A DNA stretch of 64,000 nucleotides, taken from the NCBI GenBank assembly GCA_001949185.1, contig BDGG01000012.1, positions 1,568,035 through 1,632,034 of the forward strand. The letters run 5' to 3'. A model generated the notes under the pieces. That model was not told the DNA's origin, did no database searches, and saw only the letters and a program-made list of their open reading frames with translations. Below are positions 46,741 through 57,597 of the stretch, one piece after another. The first letter of the stretch is position 1, and every line of letters begins with the position of its first letter. The stretch comes from Ramazzottius varieornatus. Taxonomy: Eukaryota > Tardigrada > Eutardigrada > Parachela > Ramazzottiidae. A program made the position numbers and the translations under genes.

Positions 46741-46952
46741 AAGACGCATGACTTACCGTGTTACGCAGCACATGCAATGTTGCACTGGTTGGTTCGATTC
46801 TCTAATCTCTAACTGAGAATTTCAGTTCTCTGTTTCTCACCGTGAGACGTGAGCTCCATGTTTGACTTTGTTTTGTAATATTTATCATCATCCCGGAGAA
46901 CAGCCGTTGTATTAGTCAAGTTTGTATCTGCCGGAAACCGGAAGGCATCGCC

Positions 46953-48459
46953 ATGAAGGACGACAACCGCGATAAAGTTTTACGAGAGTGGGCGGAAGTG
47001 AGGTTTGAGCTCTGAACTTCCTGCAGTTGTTTTAACGACACTTATCTCGAGGGTGACCATCGGGCTTCCAGAAGTTATGCTAATGTAGTACTTCGTCTAT
47101 AGTGAAGGATCTGCAGGCACCAGCGAAGAAAAGTTCCGAATTTTTTGTGGAAAGACGTTCGGAATGGACTCCACTTCGCTCGCAGAGTTAACGCCCACAT
47201 TGGATCAAGCATTCTCCACTTTCGATGCTGATAGGGATGGGCACTTGAACACAGCAGAGTTCCAGACCTGCTGGACCTCGTGGATTGAACCTGCAAGTCA
47301 ATTTTGTTCTTGAGTCCGAAAGAGCTTGATAACCTTAACAAGTCTTCTGCGACTGACGGTTATTCTCGTTAATTAGTTTTATGTTCCAGGTTTTGTTTCC
47401 GCGAAATGCACTACTCGTTATAGACATTCAGAACGATTTCATTACCGGAAGTCTTGCGCTAAAGAACGCACCGGCGAAACAAGACGGAGCGGAAGTCGTT
47501 CCGATAGCAAACCAGCTGATCGGGTTGGGTCAGTTTCAAGACGTGGTATACTCGCAAGACTGGCATCCATCGGACCATTGCTCGTTTATCGAAAAGATAT
47601 CAGAGCAAGAACTGGATTCAAGTACCGAGGTACGCCTTGTCTCTTATGCATCCATAAGCATTCATGAAATCATCATTATCGTCCGCGAAATGGTACACAA
47701 GTCTTTCGATAGATAACAGCTGACAAGGCCAAGGTTTTCGATACTGTCGTGCTTGCTGGTTCGCCACCTGTGAAACAGCAGCTCTTTCCGTCGCACGCAG
47801 TCCGGAACACGAGCGGGGCGGACTTTCATGAAGACCTGAAGGTAAGATTACGCAGAATGCGGTAGTAAGAGTCTGCTAACCCAGGGTTTCTGGTCTTCTC
47901 TAAAGGTTCCTCCCAACAGTAAAATTATCAAGAAAGGAACGCACAAACACGCTGATTGTATGAGCGTTTTTGCGGACTATCGAGGTCGTCCAACAGAGCT
48001 CGATGTCTGGTTGACGGCGCGGAATATTACAGATGTTTTTCTGTGCGGGTTGGCAATGGACTACTGCGTGGGTAAGTATCAGTCATAAAATTTCCAGATA
48101 TGCAAAAAATTCGTCCAAGGTCCTGTTACAGGGTTGACTGCATTGGATGCACTGGATTTAGGCTACCGAACATGGGTAGTAGAAGATGGCACGCGTGGCT
48201 GCTTCGAAGACCAGATCGAAGACTTGAAGAATCGCATAAGAAAGAAGGGCGGTATTTTCGTAAAGTCCCACGAGGTATAATTAAAGTTGGTCACTAAGCG
48301 TTCGGACACAAGCTTTGCGATGATGACTTACACATGTATGTCTTTCAGGTCGAAAACATACTGGGAGGAACTAACCGAAATTTGGAGAAAGTAAAGGCTG
48401 GACTTTCGTCGTCTGCTCTCCGCCGACACGGAGCGAAAGACGAAGCGGGAAACGCGTAG
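46953..48459 (+). CDS. Nicotinamidase with N-terminal EF-hand
   Basis: Hydrolyses nicotinamide to nicotinate for NAD salvage; vertebrates lack it. Seven exons join in phase: 46953-47002, 47103-47292, 47390-47629, 47713-47841, 47906-48071, 48132-48274 and 48349-48459 (342 residues). The N-terminus carries an EF-hand loop, DADRDGHLNTAEF, as also known from the Drosophila nicotinamidase. The catalytic Asp lies in LLVIDIQNDF, the metal ligands in SQDWHPSDHCSF, the catalytic Lys in IIKKGTHKHAD and the nucleophile Cys in LAMDYCVG. All triad residues are intact, so the enzyme should be active. The intron after 47292 begins GCAAGT (GC-AG type). Confidence 0.94.
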
Positions 48460-48736
48460 TTCAAATCAAAGAAATGAATTCCGAAGAGCTGCTTTGTACT
48501 CGACTTGTGTTCCTAGCCTTTTGTGTTTCCCGAGTGACCTACTACTGTGTGATTCACATTTCCAGTAGCGTTTGTATACCTATGTACACAAACCTTCCTT
48601 TCCCGTTTTATTCATACCGCTATATTTTATCCAGCATCCACTGCTTCACATGGGCCAGACTTCTCGTTTAAAAATTTTCTAAACTTCTTTTATACATACA
48701 AAACGCGTAAAAACGAAATAATAAAATCAAATGATG

Positions 48737-51700
48737 CTAGTGCTCTCCCGGTCTAGCTAACCCAGGTCCGCCAGCCTTCCCGATCACCTTCGGCAGTTTT
48801 TTCGTCGAGCTATCGTCTAGTTCCTTCTGTTTGTAGTAATGCGGCGCCACTTCCAGTAACCATCCGGGTTCGATGTCGATGGTCTGCCTCATGAACTCTT
48901 TCGTCGTCAACACCAACTCGTGATACAGGACCCATCGTGGATTGTGTTCGAAGAGACACGAGTTCGGGTGGATGAGTACTGTCTGTTGATGCTTCACCGT
49001 TTTGTACTGCCCGCCTAGGAAGAAGGATACAATTACACGAAAATATTACTAAAAATTTTACTTTTTGGATATTCGTGCTACCTTTTGACAGTCTCGCTGC
49101 ATGGTAAAAGTATCCAGCCGTGATGGCTTTCCGTACAGGCACCGTGTCACCCGCTGACGACACAATGGGAATCTCAACCCTATCCATCAGCTGTTCCAGC
49201 TGTTCCCTGACATCTCTCGCTCGTTTCATACTTCGATGTTGGATAAAGTTCTCAAAGCACCACTGGATACTATACCCAGTTTCCATCCACTGGTTGTACA
49301 CGTTCAGCAGCGTGAAGTGATCGCCGGCCATGTTGAAGAAGCCTTGTCGCGCAGTGTCAGCATGGACGATCTTATCCTTCGGTCGGTAGAAGATGGCGTT
49401 GTTGGCAGAAAGCATACAAGCGATGGTAAGGGCTTCTTCAGAACACTTGTACTTCTCGCTGGCTAGAAGCATCTTGGACAGCATGGGGTCAGCAGGGAAC
49501 TCAGCCATTCTTCGGCCCAGCTTGGTCAGTTCGCCCAGGTGGTTGAGTGCTCCCAGGGCGTAGAGCTGTTCCAGTGCCAGAACCAGCGTTTCGTGTGGTG
49601 GAGGATCCATGAAGTCGAAGTGAACCAAGTCGTTGATACCGAGGGACTTGAGCAGCAGGACAACGTTGCCCAGGTTGGTCCGTTGGATTTCCGGAACTGG
49701 ATTGTCTTCGAGCTCGTGCTTGTAGGCCCAGGCGGTGTAGAGTCGGAAACACTTCCCTGTAAGAAAAGTTATCCGGATTTTACAAGTCTGCTAATTTCTA
49801 CTTCTATAAGAACTTGTAGACATTTTCGACATTATTTTGTTTCTTCCATTAATTTTTGTGATATTTTTCAAAATAGTTTTTTCCTATGATTTTTTTTACA
49901 CATGATGGCATAAAACAAGAACTCGCCTGGTGAGACGCGCCCAGCTCGACCAGCACGTTGGTTCGCCGAAGCTTTGGATATCGGAGTAACCACCAAGCTT
50001 TCCATTCCCGTTCTCGCGTTGTAGCTCTTCTGCTTGTTAAAGCCAGGGTCTATCACATAGACAATCCCATCAATCGTCAATGATGTCTCGGCGATATTCG
50101 TGGCGAGAACCACCTTCCTAGCATTAGGCGGAGTCGGCTCGAAGATCTTGGCTTGTAGCTCTGCCGGAAGGTTCGAGTAGATCGGTAGAATGATCAACTC
50201 CTTTATCTTCGACCCCAAAAGCCTTGTCCTTTCCAGCAATAGTTCGCTACACGACTCGATCTCTTCTTGTCCCGTTAGAAAGACTAGAATATCCCCCCTT
50301 GGCTGTGTGGCATGAATCTGTAAGACCGACACTACACAAGCGTCAATGTAATCGGCTTCTGGCGCTTTCGTGTAATAAATGTCAACAGGGAACCTTCGAC
50401 CTGGGATGCGAAAGATCGGTGCGTCATCAAAGAACGTGGAGAACTTCTCAGCATCTAAAGTCGCTGAGGAAATTAGCAGCTTCAGTTCAGGTCGGAACCG
50501 CGCTATATCTTTGACTAACCCAAAGAGAATGTCGGTGTGGAGTGTTCGCTCGTGTGCTTCGTCAATGATGATGACACTGTATGACTGCATGTCGGGTTCC
50601 CCCAAGAACTCACGGAGTAACATGCCGTCGGTCAGGTACTTCAAGACTGTTCGCTCACTGGTACAGTCTTCAAAACGGATGGAGTACCCTATTTCGTTAC
50701 CCAGCTTCGTGCCGGTTTCTTCTGCTACACGAGCAGCTACGGACATGGCGGCGACTCGACGAGGCTGTGTACAGGCAATCTTCTTCCCTTCCGCTGTGAA
50801 ACCATCTTCATAAAGGTACTGAGGAATCTGTGTGGTTTTACCCGACCCAGTTTCCCCTTCGATGATCAGCACCTACACAAAAAAGTAAAAAATCAAATGG
50901 AGTTTGGGCAAAGTTCCTCAGATGTCTGGGGTCACGGCGTAGAGGCATAGTCGAGGAAATTTAGGCAGGGGGCAGGGTAGCCCAAGGGTAGGGGTCGGGG
51001 CTTGCCATGTGGAGGCCGAGAATTTTCAAGATAAACCCAAAACCTTCCCTTGCCCTTCTCAAATTTCATCAGCTGTGCCTCCACGCTATGACACCAGACT
51101 TTTGAGGAACCTTGCCCACAGCTCAAATACAAACAGAATTCGCGGGGAGGCACCCATGTTAGAAAAAATCCCATGTTAGACCACCTGAAGTGGTTTGACA
51201 TGGGATAACATGGGGTATCAAGTCGCATGCAAGGTTGTATTACTAAGCTCTGCGAGCATTACGTAATAGCCTCACACTGTATCGGCGGCAACAACGCAAA
51301 AGGCCAAGTTAAACTTTGGCCACCCAAGTTTCACACTGCCAATGATGATTGCCGTCCTTACCTGATGATCCTTGATGGCCTGTAGTAGGCTTTCTCTAAA
51401 CGGAAAGATCGGCAGGCTTTTCCTCGTCTCGTCAATCGTCATTCGTTTCCGTTCTGCTTCTGTTAGATCGTTCACTGGCTGCTTGTCTGATCCAGCCATG
51501 GTTAGAGCTTGTACGAACTCGATGGTATCTTCTTCAAGAAGGAAGTCGTATTCAGGTTGGCTTCTCTTAGCGTCACGAGCACCGAACTTCATCTGGCCTT
51601 TCCTTTGTCGTTCTTCCTCCCATTTCTTCTGCTCGGCGTTTTGACCTTGTTCCCTCACGTCCGTCTCCACGTACCTGCAAAGGAACATGTAATTACTCTA

Positions 51701-52824
51701 GTGTAAAAATAAGGTCGGCACACAATACATAGTATTATCATGAGCCTTCATACTTCCGCCATGCAATAAATACAAGGCCTGTTGTATGCCGGATCATGAA
51801 CAATTAGACTACATTCCGTTCATCGAACATCAAGTGGAACATTCTCGGCGTATTCTAATCTGTCATGTTCCAAAAGATTGCAGCACGAACCGACATATCA
51901 TCAAACGTACCTGTCGTTTTCCACGTCTCTCTTCTTGGCGTCAGGAATATGGTATCTTTGCTGCTTCTCGATTTCCCTCGCTTGTTCATGTTGCTTACTC
52001 AGTTCGAATATTCTCCTCTTATATTCGTAATCTTTCTTCTCAGCAGCAGTTAACCGTTCTCCCTCGAACAGATATTCTTCGTCGGCAATATCAGCTTCGA
52101 GTTCAGCCACTTTGTCTGCTTGACGCTTTGGAAGATACTCTCGACGAGACTTTAGCCTCTCCGCCGCGATGATTCGTTTCCGGTCTTCCTTCTCCAACTG
52201 AAGCCTCCGAGCAGCTTCTTCCATGGCTTTCCCGCCCGACCTCTCCGCAATGTTTCTCGTCTTGCCCTTATCTTTCTCCTTCATACGACTGGCAAAAGCA
52301 TCACGTTCTTTCAAGTCATCCATGCGCTCACGTTCTTCTCGGTCCATTTCATCCTCACTGGGCGAAGCGCTCTTCGCTCTCTTGTCAGCCTTGTTAGGTA
52401 TGAGAGTAGGCTCATCATCGTCTTCTGTCCTTCCTCTTTTTCGCACCTGACGGGACCTGGGTAGGTTACTCTTGTCTTGATTTTCTTGCTTGATGCTCGG
52501 TTTGACGTCTTCGTCGTCGGACAAGACTGGTCGATATACTTGGTTCTTCTTCTGTAAAGCAGCCTCTGACTGGGAGTGATGTAGGGCAGCTGGAGCTGGT
52601 CGAGGCTGAGGGGTAGCGCGAGGGAACCTGGACCATAATTCCTGGCAGAACCGTTCGACCTTGTCGTCCAAGTCGACCGTGCCAGTGCGTCGCAGTTCAT
52701 CGATAAGCCTGTCTGGCGTAGAGCTTCTCTGGCCCAGGCTGATGAAATAATCCGCGAGAGTACGATCACTGATGCCCAGGATGTCGTGTAGCTTGTCGTT
52801 CACCCATCTCCGAGTCACATCCAT
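48737..52824 (-). CDS. DHX16: DEAH-box helicase DHX16 (Prp2)
   Basis: Spliceosomal ATPase that remodels the activated B complex before the first splicing step. Five exons join in phase: 51911-52824, 51362-51674, 49927-50872, 49082-49756 and 48737-49014, giving 1041 residues, the same length as human DHX16. The N-terminal part is PWI-like followed by charged Lys/Glu/Arg repeats. The helicase core has [26 protein letters not shown], and NQRAGRAGR. The C-terminal winged-helix/OB region contains HPNSCLF and WVLYHELV. Intron 3 starts GCGAGT, a GC donor. Intron 2 (50873-51361) is unusually long and contains inverted repeats. The first 280 residues diverge from other DEAH helicases, which separates it from DHX8 and DHX15. 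Confidence 0.96.
50907..51220. repeat. Inverted-repeat sequence in DHX16 intron
   Basis: GGGCAAAGTTCCTCA near 50907 is matched in inverse orientation by TGAGGAACCTTGCCC near 51101, 14 of 15 bases. A second imperfect hairpin near 51170-51210 pairs CCCATGTTAGACCAC with GTGGTTTGACATGGG. The intron is about 490 bp, while most here are under 120 bp, so an insertion is likely. Confidence 0.45.
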
Positions 52825-53339
52825 CTCTCAAGAAAGAAGACAATACGTACTGGGATGGCAAAATATGGTACAGACGACGAAGAATTCCGGGCTCAGAAAG
52901 AAGCAGCAACTAGCAAGTCCACCTACCTAACTGTTGGAGTTAATCCGTTAGGTGCCCGACTGTCCAGATGCTTGACTAAGCACCGTCCACGGTTATCCCG
53001 CCGTTCGATATCCTCAGTGAAGATCCGATCGATCATCGATGGAAGGGACGATCTTAGAGTCCGAAGGGTGAAGGAAAACTGGACCTGATCTGGAATTAAG
53101 TAAGAAAACCCAAATACTTTTCTTTCGCACCTAGGTCCTGGGGCAACCTGGACCTATCCCTGGGCGCACATTTGACCCGGAGTTTGTGAATTGTGATGTC
53201 GCGAGAGTCAAGCAGAGCTCGCTAACTGATCTTTCATACCCATATCAATTTGGTCCTTCGAGGTTCCGTCAAACCGAGGAGTAGCCTTTCGGATTTCCAA
53301 GAACAACTCCTCCTGGCTTGCAGACAGAGCTACGGTGTA
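52825..53339. other. Region upstream of DHX16 with a short divergent ORF
   Basis: A 77-codon plus-strand frame starts at the ATG at 52855 (MAKYGTDDEEFRAQKEAA), 31 bp from the DHX16 start. Its product is basic after residue 30 and I do not recognise it. It may be a small gene or chance. Confidence 0.3.
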
Positions 53340-53381
53340 CGCCAATATGGTCACCCGAAACTGGGCGGAGTTTTTGGGCGT
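53340..53381 (+). repeat. Left terminal inverted repeat of Tc1-type element
   Basis: 42 bp, contains GTCACCCGAAACTGGGCGGA. It pairs with the right end at 55253-55293. Confidence 0.92.
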
Positions 53382-53538
53382 TAACCACAACGCCGACAAC
53401 CAATGAACAACAGCCAACTGCTGGATTTATTTATTTTACAATGAGCAGAACACTAACAGTAAAACAGAAACGTATACCATAAAACAGGAAATCTCATGAG
53501 GTAAAACACGAAAGACAACCGAAAACGAAATTATGAGT

Positions 53539-55041
53539 TCAGTAAGGGATGCGAGCACCGGATTTGTTGATACACTCAGTCATTCTGCTGTACATCGAGC
53601 TCACCAGGTTGCTGCAGTACTCGGGAGTAACAATTACCTTCCATGCTTCCTGAATTAGAGTGTCAAGCTCCTCAAGATCTTTCAGTCTTCGATCGCAGAT
53701 ATACATATTCATTTCTCCCCAGACATTCTCGATGATATTGAGGTCTGGCGATCTAGACGGCCATGTCAACACCTAAAAGAAGTACGAAAAATTTGTGTAC
53801 TTATGTTTATCCAGAAACAAGATATATTGTGTACCATGGGCGTATCAGATAAAAGGACTATTGGTTTACGAGAAACAAACGTTGAATGTGTCCGCTTATC
53901 CGCCTTCGCGCCTAGCACCCTTCCGCAACGTTTTCGCTCGATTCAACAACCGATGGGTCTGTTCTAGTAAATTTAAAAATTGAAAACAGAAGTATCAAAA
54001 TACTGTTTAATAAAAAGCGTACTTACTTCTATTCCTTCTCGCCAGAAAAATTGACCCATCCGTCTAGAGGTGTGCACTGGACACTTGTCTTGCTGGATCA
54101 CCAAATCCCGACCATGCTTCTCAAGATACGGAAGTAGTCGCTCGAACAAAACTTCTTCGTAAGCGCCCGAATCTATTCGACCGTCAACTCGAATTAACGC
54201 TACAGGTCCACATGCGTTGATGGCACCCCACAACATTATCCCGCCTTTAATGCGCGTAGCTAAGGCGACTTGCAAGTCTTTATCGTGACGGTTTTCCTTT
54301 TTCAAGTAGCAGCACTACAACGATAAGTGATAAGTATATCGAATTTATCAAATTCATTAAATGCGTTAACGGGTTAAATTTAACAGGCACCTTGCGTTTT
54401 CGACGAAAGCCTTAAACAATTAACCAAGCAATTGAAAAATGGTTCCGAATGGCAAACTTGCTTCTCGAAGATCTTAATATTTCGAGAGCAGAGATTCATG
54501 AATTTAGAAGGTTAAACGAACTGATTTTCAGAAGGTTACGATTATTTATCTCGATCTTACCACCGTGCAAGTTGAAACGAACTTCGTCACTAAATACCAT
54601 ATCATGGAACAGGGTGGGGTTTTCCAGGAGTTGTTCACGCTGGAACAGGCACCAGAACATCCGGTTGTCTTTGTGCTCCTGGGCTAACTCGTCGAGAACA
54701 GCTTTGGATTGACGAGTCTTAAACTCACGAAGCCGATTCAGCAACGTCCGGCGGGCGAATCCAGCTTCGACGGCGATCTTGGCCGCACTCAGCTCCCGCT
54801 TTGCCTGAACGAGCCCAAGCATTTCGGCGTCCTGCTCCCCGCTCGTGATACGAGGTCGTCCCTTTGGTTTCACCACTTTCCGCTTCTTGGTTTCGGGATC
54901 ATAATTCTCGATGACGTTCCTCACCCACTTGTGGTCTTTTCCCATCACACGCCCAACAGCACTCAGATTCTTGTTTTTCTCTGAATACAACTTAAAAACA
55001 ACGCTGACAAGGGTTGGGTCCACTGGTATACCACGAACCAT
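53539..55041 (-). CDS. Tc1-type DD34E transposase, four exons
   Basis: Four exons join in phase: 54561-55041, 54391-54410 (only 20 nt), 54027-54314 and 53539-53772, giving 340 residues, the standard size. The N-terminal paired-like DNA-binding region has WVRNVIENYDPETKKRK, then the GRPR hook (PKGRPRITSG) and a second HTH. The catalytic triad is intact: first Asp in VFSDEVRFNL, second in VIQQDKCPVHTS and Glu in SPDLNIIENVW. Exactly 34 residues separate the second Asp from the Glu once the third intron is removed. The 20-nt exon encodes FRRKRK and is needed to keep the frame. Introns in a Tc1 transposase gene are unusual. No stop or frameshift was seen. Confidence 0.9.
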
Positions 55042-55252
55042 CTTGAATTCACGAGAAGATATCAGAATTTGCGACCGAAAGGATCTGGAGCTGAAAGGAT
55101 CGCTCGGTAATACAGCTCAGTATATCGCACTACCGGCTGTTGCGCAGCAGGTTCATTAGCAATCAGCTGTGCCTATCTACGTTTAATCAACCATGTCTAA
55201 TCAACCAGATCGCTTTTCCTGGTTTTTAACTGGTCGTCTGCGGCTTGGTTGA

Positions 55253-55293
55253 CGCCCAAAAACTCCGCCCAGTTTCGGGTGACCATATTGGCG
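55253..55293 (-). repeat. Right terminal inverted repeat of Tc1-type element
   Basis: 41 bp, the inverse of the left end except for a T run one base shorter. A TA follows at 55294-55295. Confidence 0.92.
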
Positions 55294-55534
55294 TACATTG
55301 TAACAATGCAGTACCCGTGCTCATACCGTGAAACTTATGAAAACAAGCTTTTCTGAATCTTTCTGAGTAAATTTTATCGTTTGCGGTCCATGTAACAGTA
55401 ACATGGGCTACGTCAACAACGAAAACAAATGCACGTGTAAGTTGGCAGCGAGAATTCCCGTGCAACGCCAGAAGTCAAAAAAGCTGCCCTACCGTCGCGA
55501 TTCCGGGTTCTCTACAGTAAATTAATGTCGAGCT

Positions 55535-56587
55535 TTAAGACCGATGAACGGCAAAATAAATACAGATTCCAATGATGAATACAATAAATGCTATCAGGCA
55601 GATCACCAATACGCGGTTCTGAACAACACGGCGGATCATCACTGTCAAGATGCGAGAACTTCGTCCGAGGTCTTGCTCCATCTCATGTATTCTGCCGCGA
55701 GTTCTGTTCAAGGTCTCCCTTTGGGACGCCAGATTCCCCAGGACACTCGCGCCTATCTGCTCAGTTTCCAGCGCAGCTCTGTAACCCTGTTCAAGCCTGT
55801 AAGTTGTCCGATCAACCCGCTCGGTATTCTCCAACAGAATCTGCCGCTGATCATCGAATGCACCGGAAGTGTCTTCCATGGAAAGAAGGGCGTCTCGATT
55901 TAGTTCCTCGATGTGAGCCTGCTTTGCGCTTTTCTGAAAAATCGAAAGTCAAGACAGGTGGAGCTTTACGACGCAGAAATCAGGTGGGCAGTATCGTCAA
56001 CAAATTCAGTCTGACGCCGGGTCCCCAGTTACGGGGACCGCGACAGACTGTGAATGTTCGTGTGCACCGTTACCGTACCGTACCTACCAGGTCTCGTTGC
56101 AGAGTCTGCACTTGGTTCTGATAGCTCTGAAGCCTCGTATGATATTTGGTCTTTTCGTCAGCAGGCAAGGACCTGATCTCCAAGTCCATTTGCTCGAACT
56201 GAACAGTTAACAAGATGAATTACACAATGGTCAATACCGTTAATGCACACAGTCACGATGCAGAAGGGTGACAGAGAAGAGTTTCGCTGGTAATGCAGAC
56301 AGAATGATCACTTACGAGCTCTTTGCATTCTTCAAAGCATCGATCTAAATCGCGGAGCGTGCTTTTCGCTGTATCTGTGTAGAGAGACACACCAGTCAAA
56401 CAGGAGAAGACAACATAAATATGAGAACTGTAGCCAGTACCAGCCAAAGCTTGTGGGATGAAAGATATAATACAATGCGATTATGCGACAAACCAGGTTT
56501 CTGCAGTCGAAGTTCACCCAGCTTCTGGGTTATGTCGCCTGTGATCGATGCATACTGCTGTTCAAAGTCCAGGAGTAGCGATCCCAT
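55535..56587 (-). CDS. VTI1A: Qb-SNARE VTI1A
   Basis: Vti1a works in endosome-to-Golgi and homotypic endosomal fusion. At least four exons run from the ATG at 56587. The N-terminal three-helix domain reads MGSLLLDFEQQYASITGDI, DTAKSTLRDLDRCFEECKEL and FEQMDLEIRSLPADEKTKY. The SNARE motif follows: ASVLGNLASQRETLNRTRG, with the zero-layer Gln in SQRE, then LGRSSRILTVMIRRVVQNR. A single C-terminal membrane anchor (VLVICLIAFIVFIIGICIYF) and a short luminal tail end the protein. RRVVQNR and the anchor length fit VTI1A better than VTI1B. Confidence 0.94.
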
Positions 56588-57597
56588 GTTACTTCAGCAA
56601 AGATGTCTCACAAATCCACGTCGACGAGGTGGAGGCAATTAAGTTTCGTGCGTGATAGTTCGTTGCTGAAACTTAACAACTCCGATACGGATTTTTACAA
56701 TGCTCTGCAAATGAAAGTTATAAATCAGGTAGTGTGCAGGGGTACGGCAAAACACCTTCGAGTGCTAATTACCGTTGTTCTAGGATCATATGGAGCACAT
56801 CCGATCGATTCTTTTCACGTCGTCCACAGTCAGTCCATCAGACGAATTTCCGCTCCGCTGAGCACTAGAGCAGCATTCTTATCACGTGTCGAGGCACCGG
56901 AACGGAACGGTAGGGAATCCTGGATCAAGACTTCCAGAATCCAGATGTTGGAAACGAGCTCGGCTCCTGGAAGGAAAAACCTTAATTAAGCTTGGAAAGA
57001 AAGAATTTTGCCACATCGATATTTCTGTTACAGAACTTCTGTAAACAATGGAACCACTGATGTCATACTTCATGATGTCTTATTGTCATGTCATAGGGCG
57101 GCGGTTTCGGCTCCAGCAGTCCAGCCTCCGGCGCAAAGCAGCCGACTCGAGCCTGATTCCCACTCACAGCCTCGCTTGATTTTTTGAAATTTCAGCTTCA
57201 ACGGAAATTGCGCCGTTTCCGCTTTTCAGGAGAAGCGTTTATCGTTCTGGAATTCTGGAGTTTGGAAATTCCAGACTCTGGACGTAAATCATACGATTGC
57301 TCCGTTGTGATCTTCTTCTTGGAAATATTCCTGCCTCGAACAACCAGAAAAGCCTTCCATGAATCTACCTTCGTTCGCCGAGAAGGCTCAAAACCGTCTT
57401 GCGGATACTGGTTAAGGAAACGTTTGTCGACAATGGTAAGAGAACGTTACTCTATACCACAATTATATTGCGTTCACAAGATCTCTCTATGAACGTATCG
57501 TTCCTTCGTTCATCTAGCTACGGCCTTGAACGAGGAAAGATCTTCCCTCGTCAATACTACATTGCTCGGAGTGGACTCGATATCAGATTAAGTCACC
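56588..57597. other. Region between VTI1A and CDT2 with a possible small divergent gene
   Basis: A plus-strand frame starts at the ATG at 56603 (MSHKSTSTRWRQLSF), 16 bp from the VTI1A start. It runs to a GTAGTG donor near 56729, after MKVINQ, and may join an exon beginning DHMEHIRSILF at about 56785. I do not recognise the product and could not finish it. A GTCATGTCAT element is at 57085-57094. Confidence 0.35.
57085..57094 (+). promoter_or_regulatory. GTCATGTCAT motif, copy 3
   Basis: Exact 10-mer about 500 bp upstream of the CDT2 start codon, in a cluster of further TGATGTCAT-like sequences at 57058-57080. Confidence 0.35.

Larger units (their letters stand above)
45676..46952. other. Lamin 3' region, MITE and unassigned sequence
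   Basis: 45676-45890 is T-rich and likely the lamin 3' untranslated region; AATAAA lies at about 45855. The MITE at 46005-46192 is listed separately. 46477-46749 is open on the minus strand for 90 codons from an ATG (MRLVMSYDST), is hydrophilic and has no family match that I know. Confidence 0.45.
53340..55293. mobile_element. Tc1/mariner-superfamily DNA transposon, apparently intact
   Basis: 1954 bp flanked by TA at 53338-53339 and 55294-55295. The ends start CGCCAATATGGTCACCCG in inverted orientation and agree over 41-42 bp with one length difference in a T run; looser similarity continues to about 63 bp. The transposase inside is complete. The near-identity of the ends points to recent insertion. 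Confidence 0.92.
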
